Assembly (NCBI GenBank): GCA_023525715.1
Contig: CM042015.1
Coordinates: 88,556,750 to 88,620,749, forward strand
Direction: 5' to 3'
DNA from: Cichorium intybus
Lineage: Eukaryota > Streptophyta > Magnoliopsida > Asterales > Asteraceae
Length of the DNA stretch: 64,000 bases
The position numbers and the translations under genes are program-made. The notes below the pieces were generated by a model that was not told the DNA's origin, did not search any database, and saw nothing but the letters and a program-made list of their open reading frames with translations. Position 1 is the stretch's first letter; every line of letters begins with the position of its first letter. Below are positions 20,223-34,445 of the stretch, piece by piece.

Positions 20223-23200
20223 TCAGTAGGATTTGGTATCAATAGATTGGATCTCATACAGATCATCAGACGATGTCAAAGAATAATTCGTACCTGTCGG
20301 AATCGTGCTCAGAGATTGACCACCACTGTAACTATTTTGACCTTTCATCTCACGTCGAAAGTCTCTCATAGCTTTGAATCTCAGATCTTCGGAGTAACCG
20401 CTTGCTTCTGGAATTATCTCTGGCACACAAGTTTTCCCATCGAGCATACTTACCACTTCCGTCATCGTCGGCCTCACCGACGGAGAACCGTTCGTGCACA
20501 AAAGCGCTACTTTCACCACGGTTTCCGCTTCTTCTTTGTTGATCTTCGACTCCAATTTCTCGTCAAAAAGCTCTTCGTATTGTTTACTCGTTTCCAATCG
20601 ACAAGCCTGCATTACCGATTCAAAGAATAATCAGATCTACCAAGGAATTTTCAGTATGATTGCAAGTACACTCTATTCAATTTTGGACTTGGCCATGAAA
20701 ATACGAAACGTACCCAATCTAGAAGACAAATGCAACCATTGATTGGAGCATAACTGCTGTTGTTCTTGCCGCTGACAATTTCTAACGCCAGGACTCCGAA
20801 GCTATAAACATCTGCCTTATCGCTCAAGTAACCCCATAGTGCATACTCAGGTGCCATGTATCCTCTACAGATTGATCAAGCTCTCGTTAGAACAAAAAGT
20901 GTTTAAAAGAACAAGTTTGTGTACTATTTTGCATGTATTTGAAGGATTACATTGTTCCAGCAACTCTAGTACTAACGTGAGTCTTTTCATCCTCATTTAG
21001 CCTCGCCAATCCAAAATCTGATATTTTAGGGTTTAGATCTTTATCAAGCAATACATTTGTGGCTTTGATGTCGCGGTGCACAATTTTGATCCTTGATTCC
21101 TCATGAAGAAAAGCTAAACCTCTAGCAATGCCGATACATATCTTGAACCTCGTTGCCCAATAAAGCATTGACCGGCTTTTACCCTTATCTAGGTTAATAA
21201 AACAACAAATTATTGATACAATATAGAATTTTGCTATCATCAAGAAATATGAAGAATACTCACCAAACAAAGCCTTCGCAAGGCTATTGTTTTCCATATA
21301 CTCATAAACAAGCAACAAATGATCTCCTTCAATGCAACATCCATGGAGTTTTACAAGATTCGGATGTTGTAAGCACGAAATCACACCAATCTCATTCAAG
21401 AACTCACGGTTTCCTTGCCTTGACTGAGCTGAAAGTTGCTTCACTGCAATCACAGTGCCATCACTCAAGGTACCCTGAAACCATCATACAAAATGTTAGA
21501 AACATAAAAACTACAATCACGCGATCGAGTTATTATTTATGATTATGACCTTGTAAACAGGCCCAAATCCTCCTTCCCCGATTTTATTTGAATCATTGAA
21601 GTTGTCCGTAGCTAATTTTAGTTGTCTATATGAAAACGAAATCGTTTGCAGTGATATTCCTTCAAAATCTGTTCAAGTAAAACTTACGGTAAATATTTAA
21701 CAAATTCATGAGCAAAGACTTACGTAAATTGATCAAGATAAATCCAAATCCATACCTTTGTCATTTGTTCTTCTCCCTTTAGAACTTTTTCTCCTCCACA
21801 AAATGACCAAAACTAACAGTACAAAACATGGAACTGCAACCCCAACGCCGATAAAAACCGCTTTGTTCGTCTTTTTCCCACCATCCGAACAAGTTTTAAA
21901 GTCTACAACGTAAGTAATATACAAAAATTGTCAGGACGACTACGTCTATAGGGCAAGAGGAATATTCTTAATCAGGAGTATCAAAAACGATAATACAATT
22001 GAAACCCTGCCTAAAAGTCTTTATTATTTAGACATCGAACAATATAAACCTTAAATGGTAAACAAGTAGGACCCAACTAAACATATCAACGCAAGTTCAT
22101 ACCGTCGGGGGTGAACCTGTATGATAAGTATTTGTCGTGTAAGGCTTCGAGCCTAATGGTCCTCAACCTACGACAATTACTTATCATGTTGAAAATCGGG
22201 TGTGAGTTTCTTCCTTTATTCGGGTGGGTCGCGTGTTCAATTCTCAAGTCATATTTAACATGAGCATCGTTCTTTAACACATGTACGTATGTGTATATAA
22301 CGTAGGAACATGTGCCTTAAATAAGGCAAATTTTATGATGAATGTTATATTTGTGGTGCTTACATGGGTCAACATCAATAGCTGATACAAGAGGTCCATA
22401 TATTCCTCTTCTAGGAAAACGGGTTGTCCCTTTACCCGCCCAATAAAATTGTATCTCTAAAATGTTATTGGTCACACTTGCATTGAACGGCACAACCACG
22501 GGCCTTCCAAACCCACCAGCCTCGTCTTGAATATTGAAATTCTTTCTAACACGGCGTCCCTAAATCACATACAACTCGGTTAGCATAACACAAAAAATAG
22601 TTAATAGCATATACCATATACCATATACCATATAGTTGATAACATATTGTACTATGTTCTACATCACCTGAATATAAATATCAAATATCCGCCGACCGAG
22701 ACTTCTATATGTGCTATCATTAGTGAATATGATCTCCGCAAAGTGCAAATTAACTGCATACTCCCCATTCTCCAAACAATAGCTGAAGTAAGTGAGTGTG
22801 AGTGGTGATAGACGTGCGGTTGTGTATAGTGGCGGTAAGCTCGTATTCACCAGTAAAGGTACTACGTATTTTGTGTTCTGATAAACATTATCATCCATGA
22901 AGTCTCCGGTACTACTAAATCCCCAATTGTTGCCACTGTCATATAATTTTGCTGCACCACCATCCACATCAGCATCTCCTTTGTAACGAGTTGATCGCCC
23001 TTTACTTTCTCTAACTGTCACATCATTCCCGCCACAATTAACATGTAACGAACACGCATCTGTCATAAAATGATGTGAGAATTAACATTTTAGATGTTTA
23101 TTTTTTTTACTTAATTGAGACATGACTTAATGTGGTAAGTTGTGTATGGGTGTTTCGAGTGTTGGCCCTAAGTTATCATAAGCCCTGTACAAAAAGAAGA

Positions 23201-26200
23201 AAAAATGTACTCTCCCACAATACTATATAATAAAAATATTAGCAAAATATTATATTGCAAGGAGCAAGAATTGAACCTAGGTGGGTTAGGAAAAAGGGAG
23301 GCACAGATGCCAAAACATTTACAATGTTAATGAGCCAAAGTAGGCCCTCAAAGTTTACAATGTTAATGAGCCAAAATGGGTCCTAAAATTTTTGAGGGCC
23401 ACTTCCTCCAAAGGGTCGGCCCTAAGTGTTTTTTTTTTTTTTATGATGAAGAAAGAACAACTTAATAAAGAAAGTCAGATACTATAAAGTGTAGATGGAG
23501 AAATACTTACATCTACGACATTGGAAATCATCAGAGCACGGAAGCACATCCTGCCTGGTAAGAATATTATATATTATCATAAGAATGAAATGATAAATCA
23601 TTTTTGTGTAAATAGGAGGATTTATATATATATATATATATAGTAAAAGCAATGGAAACTATCTTACATCGGGTTTCCGGTTGAAGAGCTTCTGAACAAG
23701 TTTACATATGTATTCCTAATATAACAACAAAGGAAAGAACACATTATGCTAAAATAAACATAAAACTTTTAATTTAACTTTGTTTATATACAGGGCCGGC
23801 CCTGGGCAAGTGCGGGGTGTGCGACCGCACGGGATCCGTGTCGTCGGGGGCCCGAAATTTTATATTTATATAATATAAATACTGTATATTTATTAAGTTT
23901 GCGTAAGAATTCAGCAAAAAAATTGGTGGAGCGGATGGAAAAGGCGCAGATAAATGGAATTTTGGCTCCCGTGTTCGAGGTCTTGGTTTGCAATTATTTT
24001 GAATTTTTTTAGTGCTCGCTAATTATCTACATGAAGTTAACCTACGTCACATAGGTTTTTTGGTTGTTTTCAAAGGTATAAAACGTCACATATGTTTTGG
24101 TTGTTTTCAAAGGTCTAAATTAAAGTTTTTATTAGTCTTCTATATAGTTTTTGTTATGGTTTTAAGTTTTGGTTTTTATTTAATTATTAATGAATTGTTA
24201 TATGATTTATTTATTTTCAGAAATTGTGCATCTTAAATATTTATCTAGTAGTCAAAAACATAAAAGCAGAAAAAGAGTTACGGGGCCATTTTTTAGTCTC
24301 CGCACAAGGCCCTTAAAATCAATGGACCGGCCCTGTTTATATATAAACCGAGCAAAAGACTGTATATTTAGATGTTAGAACAAATAAAGTGTAAAGCCAA
24401 GAAGGGAAAGAGTGTTTACGTATTTTGTTCACAGGAGGGTCGACTAGGTCCTTGCCATGTAAAATTGTTGTATGACAGATCACTACAAAATATTTGTTAA
24501 ATTAAAATGTTGATTCTTAATAACTAATTAGCATGGGAAAAGAATTTTCAACCAAAACGTTTAAGAAATAAACTTACATACTAGCCCCGTTCACCAACAA
24601 CTCTTCCGGTATGTCTCCACTTAGCATGTTACTGGTTAAAAACCTATTCAAAATCACATTAAAATGTTAAGGACTCATTTGTTATACATGACAGTTGACA
24701 GAATAAGAAAAACACAGTGAACCAAGGAGACAAATGTTTACAAATTACAAAATATTGGTATAACTTAAAATAAGATACAATTTTTTTTGTTCCATATAAA
24801 AAGTTGAGACAAGAATTTCCCCTTAATATCTCGTCTCTATAAAAGAGGTAATTGTCCTATTTATAATAAGCGTTTATTTATTCATTACTTACACATATCG
24901 CAGGCTCCTCCCGAGAATGTTGTCAGCTATTCTCCCTACTAAATTGTTGAAACTTACGTCCCTATTAAAAAATTCATCAAAGAAAAAATCTCTTCAAATT
25001 ATATCATCATAAAAAATTAAAAGAACTAAACTCAATTCGCGTATACTCACAACATTTCGAGTTCTCTCACTATCCAAATATAAGCCGGTATTTCTCCAGA
25101 AAGGTTACAATTTCTCAATACCCTAAATTTATTAACAAAATGTCAGTTTATGTACAAGTTTTTTGTAAAATTTATTGCGAGTATCCACATACAATCTTTC
25201 TAATGCCGTGGCATTTTCAAGTGATGGAAATGGCTGAGATGGTCCAGTAATCTCACTAATTCTCCTGCAAGACACGTATCACGATTAGCAAATAACTTTC
25301 TCAATATAAAAATATAGAATTTCGAAGAACAAGTGGGTCCCATGAATCAACTCACAATTCAATTAGGTTCTCGAGAAGAGATATGTTTGAAGGAATAGGT
25401 CCCGTGAGTCCACTTGCCACAATCTCTCTTAAAAAAAGAAATACAAATATTAAAAGTAGGACATGTAACAAAACGACGATATTACAAAAAAACAATAATA
25501 ATAAATAAATAAAAATCGTACAATCTAGTAAGGTTTCTCCAATTCTGTATAAAATCAGGTATCGGCCCGCTGAAGTTGCATTCGTCTACCCTACTGCATT
25601 ATACAGAAAATAACAATAATAATACGTTGTCAATTTTAGCTTTAAAAATAATCGTTAAATCAATATAGTACGAGATTTTACAAGTTTGTTAGATTTCCTA
25701 GTTGACCAAGTGCCGTTGGCAACGTCCCCGTAAACTGGTTTGACGACAAGATCCTGAAAATTAATAATTTGAGTAAATAATAAACTTTTCTTGAACAATA
25801 ATTCGGTTTATTAAACTCGAAAAACTTAATTGGCCTTACAAAGAATTCAAATTGTATAATTTCCCCAACTCCGGTGGAACGGTTCCTGAAAGCCGGTTTG
25901 CTTCAAGGTCCCTTGATCAACAATTTGAACTAGATGAGTTATACAAGACAAATAAACAAAACAAAACAATAAAAAAAAACAAAAAAAAAATGACCCTTAA
26001 GGTAAAATGTCAGAATTACGCAGAAAATTAACTGAAAAAAAAAAATTAAAAAAAAAATACACCATGAACGTACAGCTTTATGAGAGTCGTGATATTGCCT
26101 AATTCCGGTGGGATTTTTCCGGTGATACGGTTTCCAAGAATCGAACTGCAAATAGAACGGAATATACTTCAGTTGTGTTATGAAACTAAAAGATTATGAA

Positions 26201-27984
26201 ACTTAAGGGTAAAAAAGATATTTTACATGTCTACCAACTTTGTTGAACCCCACTGAGGCGGTATTGTCCCTTGTAAGTAATTGTAAGCAACATCGCTGTA
26301 AAAAGAACGGAATATACTTATTAAAAGGTAAAAAGGAGATTCCACATTGTGTAAAAGTAAAAGATGACTTACAATGACCGAAGGTAAGGAAGGTTTGCCA
26401 TTTCAGGTGAAAGTATTCCGTCAAGACTATACCACTTGTGTGTGCTACATTACATACACGATAATTATGTAATGTATAAATTTGTAACAATATTTTTTAT
26501 AAAAATGAATAGAAAGAAAGACAGAGCTTTATACATCCTTACGACATGACAAATGGTATCGTTTCCAATGTTGCAATCACATCCGATGGTAGCGTTAGCT
26601 TCTGAAGATGGTTTTGGGACTTCAAAAATCATATCAAGATTGCAAGTGTCGCCATTAAACCTCCAACTTGTTGCATTCATGTCGGCAAGAATTTTTGCAA
26701 CCGTTACCACTAGAATAAATTAAAAGAAAAAGAAAGTCACATCTTTTGGTTTAATAAATCATTAGATTCAGTGGTGTTACTTCCGTTTATATCATTTCTC
26801 GTGTCAGGGACATTTAGGCATAATAAAAAATAACATAAACGCAAATTTCCAAATTTCCAAATTGGTTTTTGATTTCTTTTTTTTAATAAAACCAAACAAC
26901 TTCAGAATTGTTTTTCTATCCGTCCACTTTACCTTCTACTAGGGATGTAACCAGTTTTGGAACTGGACCTGACCAGACCAGAACCGGAATAATCAGTAAC
27001 CGAATGAGCAAAAAATGGAGGACTGGAACCGAACTGAACTCTCCCTATCCAGTTCTAACTGGTTCCGTTTGGTTTTTAGTGCAAACACTCGTCCTTAGTT
27101 TCGGAACTGGAGTAACCGATAACCGAATGAACAATAAATTGAGGACCGGAACCGGACCGAACTTTCCCTATCCGTATCTAACAGGTTTCGGTTTCGGTTT
27201 GGTTTTTCGATCTAAACACTCACCCCTACCTCCTACACCGAGCTTCTTTGATGAGTTGAATTTCAGCAATTTACATAAAAATCCATATATTTTGGCACGT
27301 TTCTGGGTTAACTACTAGACTTGTACTTCTTAGGGTAATCGCTATATTTATATTTAAGATATAAAAATTATCAAAATAAAAAAATAAAAACACCAACATG
27401 TGGTTTTATTGAAAAGAAAAACAAAAAGGAGATTAATCCCAAAATATGGGATATAATGGTTATATCTTATATGTAATTTCTCCAGATATAGAAGTCAAAC
27501 AGCTCATAAGTGGATTTTAGTGATTTGGCTTGATAAATCATTATATTCAGTTACTCCACGTTTTGACCGTTAAATACAAACCAGCCAATAGAACTCGTAT
27601 GAATTCCTAAAATTTGCAATAAAAAGATCGATACAAATACTAACTTGTAACCAGAAATGGAACTATAGGAGCTTTTGCTTTGAATTTGTAAAAAGAGTAA
27701 AAATTTTCTCCAATCGAAGCAGCAAACCAAGCAAAAATACAAGTCGCATCATCTCAACCGATACTGGGCATTCAAATCAAGATTCTTGAATGAACAAAAG
27801 CATGATTCTATATCAAAATAAAGATTTCCAAAACCCATTTTCTTGAGATTAAAATTATGGGGGTTTTGAAATAATTTTCATAACAAATACCTTCTTCTGG
27901 CGGCACAACGGATTGAGCAAATCCATGGAAGATGACAAAGCTGAGAGTAATAAACAGCAAGAATTCAGCAATTCTTGCCGCCAT
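20223..27984 (-). CDS. LRR-malectin receptor-like serine/threonine kinase (LRR-VIII-2 type), 24 exons, apparently intact
   Basis: The spliced product is 1013 aa by my exon model. It has a signal peptide (MAARIAEFLLFITLSFVIF), an N-terminal cap, twelve LRR segments each encoded by its own 63-72 bp exon (for example NRITGKIPPELGNITTL), a malectin domain (SLHVNCGGNDVTV to the exon ending SAIDVDP), one membrane span (AVFIGVGVAVPCFVLLVLVI) and a kinase with glycine loop IGEGGFGPVY, VK lysine, HRDIKATN, DFGLA and GYMAPEYA. All catalytic residues are present (an RD kinase). Domain order and exon pattern match plant LRR-VIII-2 kinases, which act at the plasma membrane; the ligand is unknown. The start was set at ATG 27984 because the upstream in-frame TTG is not a plant start. 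Every exon phase closes. Introns carry two hAT elements. Broken copy: 7989-16900. Confidence 0.9.
22600..22632. repeat. ATACCAT minisatellite in an intron
   Basis: About four ATACCAT-type units in the intron between the two malectin exons. Confidence 0.8.
23150..23440. mobile_element. Possible degraded transposon in an intron
   Basis: The right side ends GGGTCGGCCCTAA, a terminus-like sequence, and the inside has a 37-bp tandem unit (TTTACAATGTTAATGAGCC at about 23318 and 23355). No matching left terminus or target copy was found. Confidence 0.3.
23791..24335. mobile_element. hAT-like element in an intron of the receptor kinase
   Basis: Inverted ends CAGGGCCGGCCCTG and CAGGGCCGGTCCAT are flanked by the 8-bp direct repeat TTTATATA (23783-23790 and 24336-24343), the target length of hAT elements. 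It is 545 bp with no long coding frame, in the intron between exons 14 and 15. Confidence 0.85.
26940..27228. mobile_element. hAT-like MITE in intron 1
   Basis: Ends TAGGGATG and TAGGGGTG (inverted) resemble Ac-type hAT termini. Flanks are CCTTCTAC (26932-26939) and CCTCCTAC (27229-27236), an 8-bp target duplication with one mismatch. The duplicated gene copy lacks it at the matching place (about 9894). The inside has two imperfect units of about 110 bp rich in AACCGGAACC and GGTTTCGG words. Confidence 0.85.
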
Positions 27985-28369
27985 TGTTGCAGCAGTCAAG
28001 AGTTTGGTGAGAAGATGAGAAGATAGAGATGAAAGGAGGAATGGGTGTGAAATTATTTGAGAGCAATCAGTTGAAATTCTTGAAGATCCATTGACAAATA
28101 AGTCAATTTTTTCTATAGCAAGTTGTACTAGTCCAAATCATATAGTCATACATATAATTCTTTCTAATTAATTTTTTTAGACATTATCGTACATGAAAAC
28201 TACTATGGATGAAGGGTGAATTGGTGATAGATTCATCATACATGTGGGTATATGTTGACTCTTTTATAGAAAAGAGGAAAAAATTGGTTATCTATTTTTA
28301 AACTAAGAGATTATAATGTCTCGTCTCAATAATTTAAAAAGTATATACATTATCATGATTCATAGTTTA

Positions 28370-29107
28370 ATTTGTCGTTTTGTTATTATTTATAATTATC
28401 TGTCTTGTATTCGATTAACAAATATCTTAGGCTGGCTTTTTGGAATATTATTTTAAAAATTAACATAATATAGTTTGCATCTAATATATAATAAAAATTT
28501 TAAGAGTTCATATTACAAAATAACTACTCATAGTAAGCAATTTGTTATTTGTGACACTTATATTTGAATTGTATTCAATAGATTATTAAACTTTTTTTAG
28601 ATTCTCATTACACCATTATGATAGATTTCAACTATATAACTGATAATAAACTATACTGTCGTCTATTGTGGCCTTCAATATGACAAAAACTATTCATTTT
28701 GGTCTATATGGTGTTGATATGAATATGCATAGTTAACCATGTGAAATACACTATAATGATGCAATGAGAACTATAAGAAAAGATTTAGTGACCTATTAGA
28801 TATAATAAAACATAAATGACCTAAAAAGCAAATTATGTATAATTAGGTGTTATTTTATGACATTAATCCAAAATTAAGTAGTATAGATTAGTTTTTAGGT
28901 TGATCCCATAATTAAGAAATGCTATAAAGTTAAATTTTTATTTGTATATATGTTAACTGTTATTGAATTTTTTTTTCTGATAACTGTAATTATTTACAAG
29001 TTTTTCCAAATCTGAAGACATTGACATCCAGGACCTTTACTACGTAACGTATTAAATTAAATATTATATTTTTCAACTAAGTTAAATAAAAATATAATTG
29101 AACCCAC
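28370..29107. other. AT-rich intergenic DNA
   Basis: Beyond the upstream region shared by both receptor-kinase copies I recognise no gene, RNA or element here. Confidence 0.5.
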
Positions 29108-29110
29108 TTA

Positions 29111-29888
<778 letters not shown>

Positions 29889-29971
29889 TTATGAATACTT
29901 AAAATTCTAGAAATAGTTTAAGAATATGTGTGATTGCAGCAACATATAACTAGCAACCACTTCTCAAGAAG

Positions 29972-29973
<2 letters not shown>

Positions 29974-30056
<83 letters not shown>
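29974..30056. repeat. TA microsatellite, about 41 repeats
   Basis: A second TA run 320 bp from the first, just outside the Harbinger-derived element. Confidence 0.95.
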
Positions 30057-30061
<5 letters not shown>

Positions 30062-30064
30062 TTT

Positions 30065-30190
30065 TTGACGGACTAGCTGAAAAGCTAGCGGGTAGATGAA
30101 AACTAGTTGGTAGCTAATAAGATAACTACCAGCTGATAAGATAGCTGATAATAAATGACGTTGATAAAAATTAGCTGATAAACTAGCTAA
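30065..30190. repeat. AGCTGATA-rich segment
   Basis: Repeated AGCTGATA/AGCTAGC words, common in some plant MITEs. No termini could be set, so it may only be a fragment. Confidence 0.35.
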
Positions 30191-30367
30191 GAAACGTAAA
30201 ATGACATAAAAAGACTTGTACAAAAATAATTTAATATTATAATAAACATTTTTGTTGGCAATTGCCAGTCTCTTTTTCCCAATTACTTTTTGGTAGTATT
30301 TTCTTGGAATTATATTATCTTCAAAGTAATTTCTCTTTTGAATTGCATTAGTTTTTTAATCTTCTTA

Positions 30368-30684
30368 GGCTGAAAGGAGTGGTGTCACCGGCAACCACTC
30401 CAAATCAGCAAAACCTGGAGAAGAAAGGGAGAGAAGAAACGGAAAGAAGAAAGGGAAAAAAGAAAGGGGGTGGGTTGCTGCCGGTGAAAGAAAGGGAGAA
30501 GAGAGAAAGAGAAAGAGAGAGAAAGACATGGAGAAGAGAGAAAGAGAAGAGAGAGAAGACGGCAAGGATATGCCGCTAAGAAGATGCCACTTGTCGATGC
30601 CGCACTCGGGGGGGCGGTGTTGCCGCCGGCAACAAGTGTCAAATCGGATGCCGCCGGCAAAAAAACTCCCCACTCCTTTCAGCC
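30368..30684. mobile_element. Tourist-like (PIF/Harbinger) MITE
   Basis: Perfect 15-bp inverted ends GGCTGAAAGGAGTGG with TTA target copies (30365-30367, 30685-30687). The middle (30418-30560) is strongly purine-rich on the plus strand. Confidence 0.88.
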
Positions 30685-30689
30685 TTATT

Positions 30690-31489
30690 CATGTTGCATT
30701 TGTTGCCGGCAAAATGTATTAAGATTCATTTACTTATTCAACAAGGTCTGTAAGTTAGTTTGTACTAATTAAAATTACACGTGTGTCTAAAATATGCATT
30801 TATCAGTATGATTTAATTGCAAATTTGCTTTTATGGCCTATGTTAGATGTTCAGTTTAGAAAAGAATTCCAACACTAGATTGATTTTTAATTGGTCTCGG
30901 TTGCCCCTAATTAGTATTAACTAAGATGTGCAATGATAAACAAAACCACAACCTGCATATCCACATCTAACAATGGGTCTCAATTGCCCACTTCCAAAAA
31001 TCAAAGTACAGAACCCACGATTAGAGACAATCTAAAATTAGATAATCATTGTAATCAACAATTTCAATCACCAGATGATACAAACATAGAAATCGATGAT
31101 AGTGGGAACTGATGATAACCTTGAACTGATTAACGATTGCTTTGTATAAACCAACTTGAATTCGATGATTGACATAATCTACTTATGTTTAGAGGAATTT
31201 GAGTGAACCTTACATTTACATAACCGATTTGTGTTTAGAGGAATTTGAGTGAACCTTACATCTCGTGCTTTATAGAAATCAATGATGGAGGGAATCGTTG
31301 CTAGTTTCCAACGATTTGAAGGGAATTATTTACCAAATAAAGGTGAATTGGGATAAATATGCGCAGTGTATATCTGATCCTGTTTTGAAGTGTAAAATCG
31401 AAATAGTTCGAAAAAGCTCCTCAAAACGTTAGTGATACTAGCTTTTAAAAAACTTAGCTTTTGGCTTGGAAAACATGTCAACCCAATTG
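30690..31489. other. Intergenic DNA with a 30-bp direct repeat
   Basis: No gene recognised. A unit beginning TGTTTAGAGGAATTTGAGTG occurs at 31186-31215 and 31232-31261. Confidence 0.6.
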
Positions 31490-31497
31490 CCTATAAC

Positions 31498-31664
31498 CAA
31501 GAGCGGGACTGATATAGGGCACAGGGTAGCCTGTGCCCTTACTTGACTTTTTCGTTGTAGTGGAAAAAATTTTAGAAAAATTTCGATCTAGTGTAAATTT
31601 TACGACATACTACTTCTAATATACCGGGTGCTATCCCTAAATACATTTTCTAGTTCCGCCACTG
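31498..31664. mobile_element. hAT-like MITE, 167 bp
   Basis: Ends CAAGAGCGGGACTGA and CAGTGGCGGAACTAG (inverted, imperfect) with the exact 8-bp direct repeat CCTATAAC at 31490-31497 and 31665-31672. Confidence 0.8.
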
Positions 31665-31786
31665 CCTATAACTATTATCTTTTAACTTGACTTTATAATA
31701 CCAAATGCCTAGTGTTTTTACATTTGCTTTTTCTATAAAACGACTATCAATACAAAAGGTTACACTTACACAAATTTCAACATTTA

Positions 31787-32948
31787 TGCTGCGTTTGGTT
31801 GGGAGTAATGACGGCAGGAAAGGAAAGGAGTATTCAGGGGGAATGGTTTAAAGGGTGTTTGGTTGTATTAAGGAATGGATATAAGCATTCAAGAGGGAAT
31901 CTCATTCCCTCTAAACATGCCTTTTTGATTCCTGGGGTTCCCTGAAAATTTTTCATTCCATTCACCCATTAATGCTAAATTTTCATTTTTACCCTCCTCA
32001 TAATCACGGTTTGGGAAAGTTTTTGGAGCACAACAATATTCATGTCGTTTTGGTTTCCAAACTTTACTCTGTTTCCTTTTGCAATTTAGCAGAGATTGAA
32101 CGAACCCAAAAGAAATTGAAGTTTCTGACCCTGCGCAATGGGTTATGAGAATATCTTTAAGGTATAATTTCTCTGATCTAGGTTTTTTTTCTTACCGGTA
32201 ATGAAATCGACTTCAATTTCTATATCGTGAATGGGGCTGCGTAGGGTGAGACAACTACTTGGTGAGTGTTTGGGTTTAGAAGTCCAATAACAGCTCTTCA
32301 AAGGTTTAATATCCCCCGTTCAGATAGCAATTTTCTATCATTTGCTTCTCTCTTTAATTCTCGGCACTGGTAAGTTATTTTAATTTAAATACTTTATATC
32401 TTGTTAGTAGTTGGTTCCTGATTAGTTTATTTCATAATTAATCTTACTAATATGTTTATTTGGCTTCCTTATTATTATTGATTTATAAACATCACCTCAA
32501 AAGTTTTGTTTTGGATTCGTGACTCCTTGTTAATCCTTAATCGGTTCCCTTTTGCATTTGTAGTTGGAAAATTTGTGCATGATATTGTTTTGATGGTAAC
32601 CTAGTAACTTCTAAGTTGATTTATTAGATTTAAAAACATGAGATGTTAATTGTGACAGTTTGTTAAAACATTTTGCATTTGTAGTTGGAAAATTTGTGCA
32701 TGATAATATGGAAAGTAGTGAATTTTGTGACTTTTTTATTGTAGGGGCATTTTTGTCATTGTTATTTATTTTCATTCCATTCCTTTGTGTTTTTTGTACT
32801 ACCAAACAACAAGATTGAATGACTCATTACATTCCACCGGTGTAAACAAACATGACAATTGAATGTTAATAATCCATTTCATTACCTTGTCCATTCCATT
32901 ACTTGTTTCATTACATTCCATTGTCATTCCATTACGTCCAATCAAGCA
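31787..32948. mobile_element. Non-autonomous TIR DNA element with ATGGAATG-rich ends
   Basis: Left end TGCTGCGTTTGGTTGGGAGT and right end (inverted) TGCTTGATTGGACGT share a core, and both subterminal regions are rich in GGAATG/CATTCC words. TA flanks both sides (31785-31786, 32949-32950). Inside, a phrase with GCATTTGTAGTTGGAAAATT occurs at about 32554 and 32674. No coding frame. Confidence 0.55.
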
Positions 32949-32950
32949 TA

Positions 32951-34421
32951 GTCTCCAACGAAGATGTATATGAGTACAAGTTAAATCTGGAATTGTAATT
33001 CTTCATTGTCGGTATTTCAGTTCAGTTTATATCTAGACCGAGTCTTTTGATTTGTAGGTTTGAACTGGAAAAAGATTTTAGGGTAGTATTGGGAATTGGG
33101 TGTATGTTTGACCAAGACTTTTATACATGTAAAATATAATCCACTTGGTGTTATTTATAACAACAACAGGCCACGAGCCATCTATCAATTACTGGGGCCA
33201 AAATAACATGGCATGCAAGACTACGTTTTCTTGATTAGCTTGATATTTACAATTTCCATCCTCAATCTTTATCAATTGTATAAATTAAGCTTTGTGAGCT
33301 TTTTTTAATATTCGATATTAATGCAATTACATTTATAAGTTGGAAATCCGCCATGATATATGATCGACTGGTCAAATTCGTATATGTAAAGTGGTGTGAC
33401 CCACGTGAGACAATGACAAAAGGGTGGGGGAATTAGCCCAAAATTTCAAACGTACATAATTATCTTATGAAATTTCAAAGCTTTAAATGAACGAAATTTA
33501 TTAGACGGATCACACTTAGTTTGCTTTATATAAAAGGTTAAAACAAACAAGTTGAATAAAATAAGCAATTATCCCAAACTCTTGAACCAATATTTGTTAC
33601 TTCTATTCCACGTTACCCATCGGAAGAAATGGTCACATGGCATGACATTATACGATTATTCAGATTTTGGGTTATTTTATGTACTTAGCAGGTCAAATAT
33701 ATTCAAATTTTGTTGGCTATCGTTCAATTTATACTTTTATTAATTACATGAAACATGCGGATTACTTTATTTATAAGATTATAATACTATTATTACTATA
33801 TAGTTTTGATGTAATATCTATATATGAAATGTTTGAAAAAATAGCTGAAGTTGTTTGTAGCACGTTGACATTGTTTGAAATTTGTTGATAAAGTGTGTAC
33901 TTGCATTTTTGGCAAATCTATGAAACAAAGAGCAACTATTTGTAATGGTTATGTCATATAATAAGGTAAAATAGCATAACCAAGCAACCAACCTCCAAAC
34001 ATCAGATTAAAAAACTTGTATTTACTATTTCTTTGAAAAGCATGGCAAAACAAATAAAATGCATGCATTGAATTGCAATTGGGATTTAAACCAACAATGA
34101 TTAAATGTAAGAAATAACAAGATGCTTTCATTCACTTATCTATCATAACATTCTATTTTTATTTATTTTATTAAAATACTGTATTTCAAAAGTCTATCTA
34201 ATTATAACCATATCGTATATGTCGTAATAAACAATCCAAAGTGAAATATTATAATTGATGTTTTTTTTCTCAAAATATAGTATCCTAAGTATATTTGGCA
34301 AAGCTATAAATAATTGTTTATAAAAGAAAAGTAAGATGTTATAATAAAAAAATAAATAAAAATATTTTATTTTTTAAACTTATTCCAATGACCAGTCACT
34401 GTGACATCATTGATTACTACA
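32951..34421. other. AT-rich intergenic DNA
   Basis: No gene recognised. A 90-bp piece (33860-33950) repeats 17139-17228 in inverted orientation. Small frames near 33552-33888 have no recognisable domain. Confidence 0.55.
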
Positions 34422-34445
34422 TCTTGTAATAAGTTTTTTTTTTTT

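Larger units (their letters stand above)
20223..27984 (-). other. Exon map of the receptor kinase
   Basis: Exons, 5' to 3' on the minus strand: 27984-27891 signal peptide; 26709-26535 cap; LRR exons 26444-26373, 26295-26227, 26145-26074, 25911-25840, 25753-25682, 25593-25522, 25427-25356, 25264-25193, 25122-25051, 24961-24893, 24643-24578, 24482-24420; linkers 23715-23668 and 23554-23511; malectin 23059-22668 and 22559-22364; membrane span 21902-21756; kinase 21668-21550, 21474-21264, 21188-20951, 20864-20714, 20606-20223 (TGA at 20225-20223). All introns are GT/AG. The donor of exon 2 was set at 26534 and not at the nearer GTAAGG because only that choice keeps frame into the first LRR. Exon lengths sum to 3042 bp including the stop, a multiple of three. 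Confidence 0.85.

Noticed and set aside
21960..22360. Extra exon between malectin and membrane-span exons
   Set aside because: Flanking exon phases join without it, and the frame there (64 codons) has no family similarity that I recognise.
26543..26548. GTAAGG as donor of receptor-kinase exon 2
   Set aside because: It breaks frame into the first LRR exon; the donor eight bases further keeps frame and restores the expected spacing.
33552..33888. Copia RNase H remnant suggested by a few residues
   Set aside because: Too short and without the key motifs.
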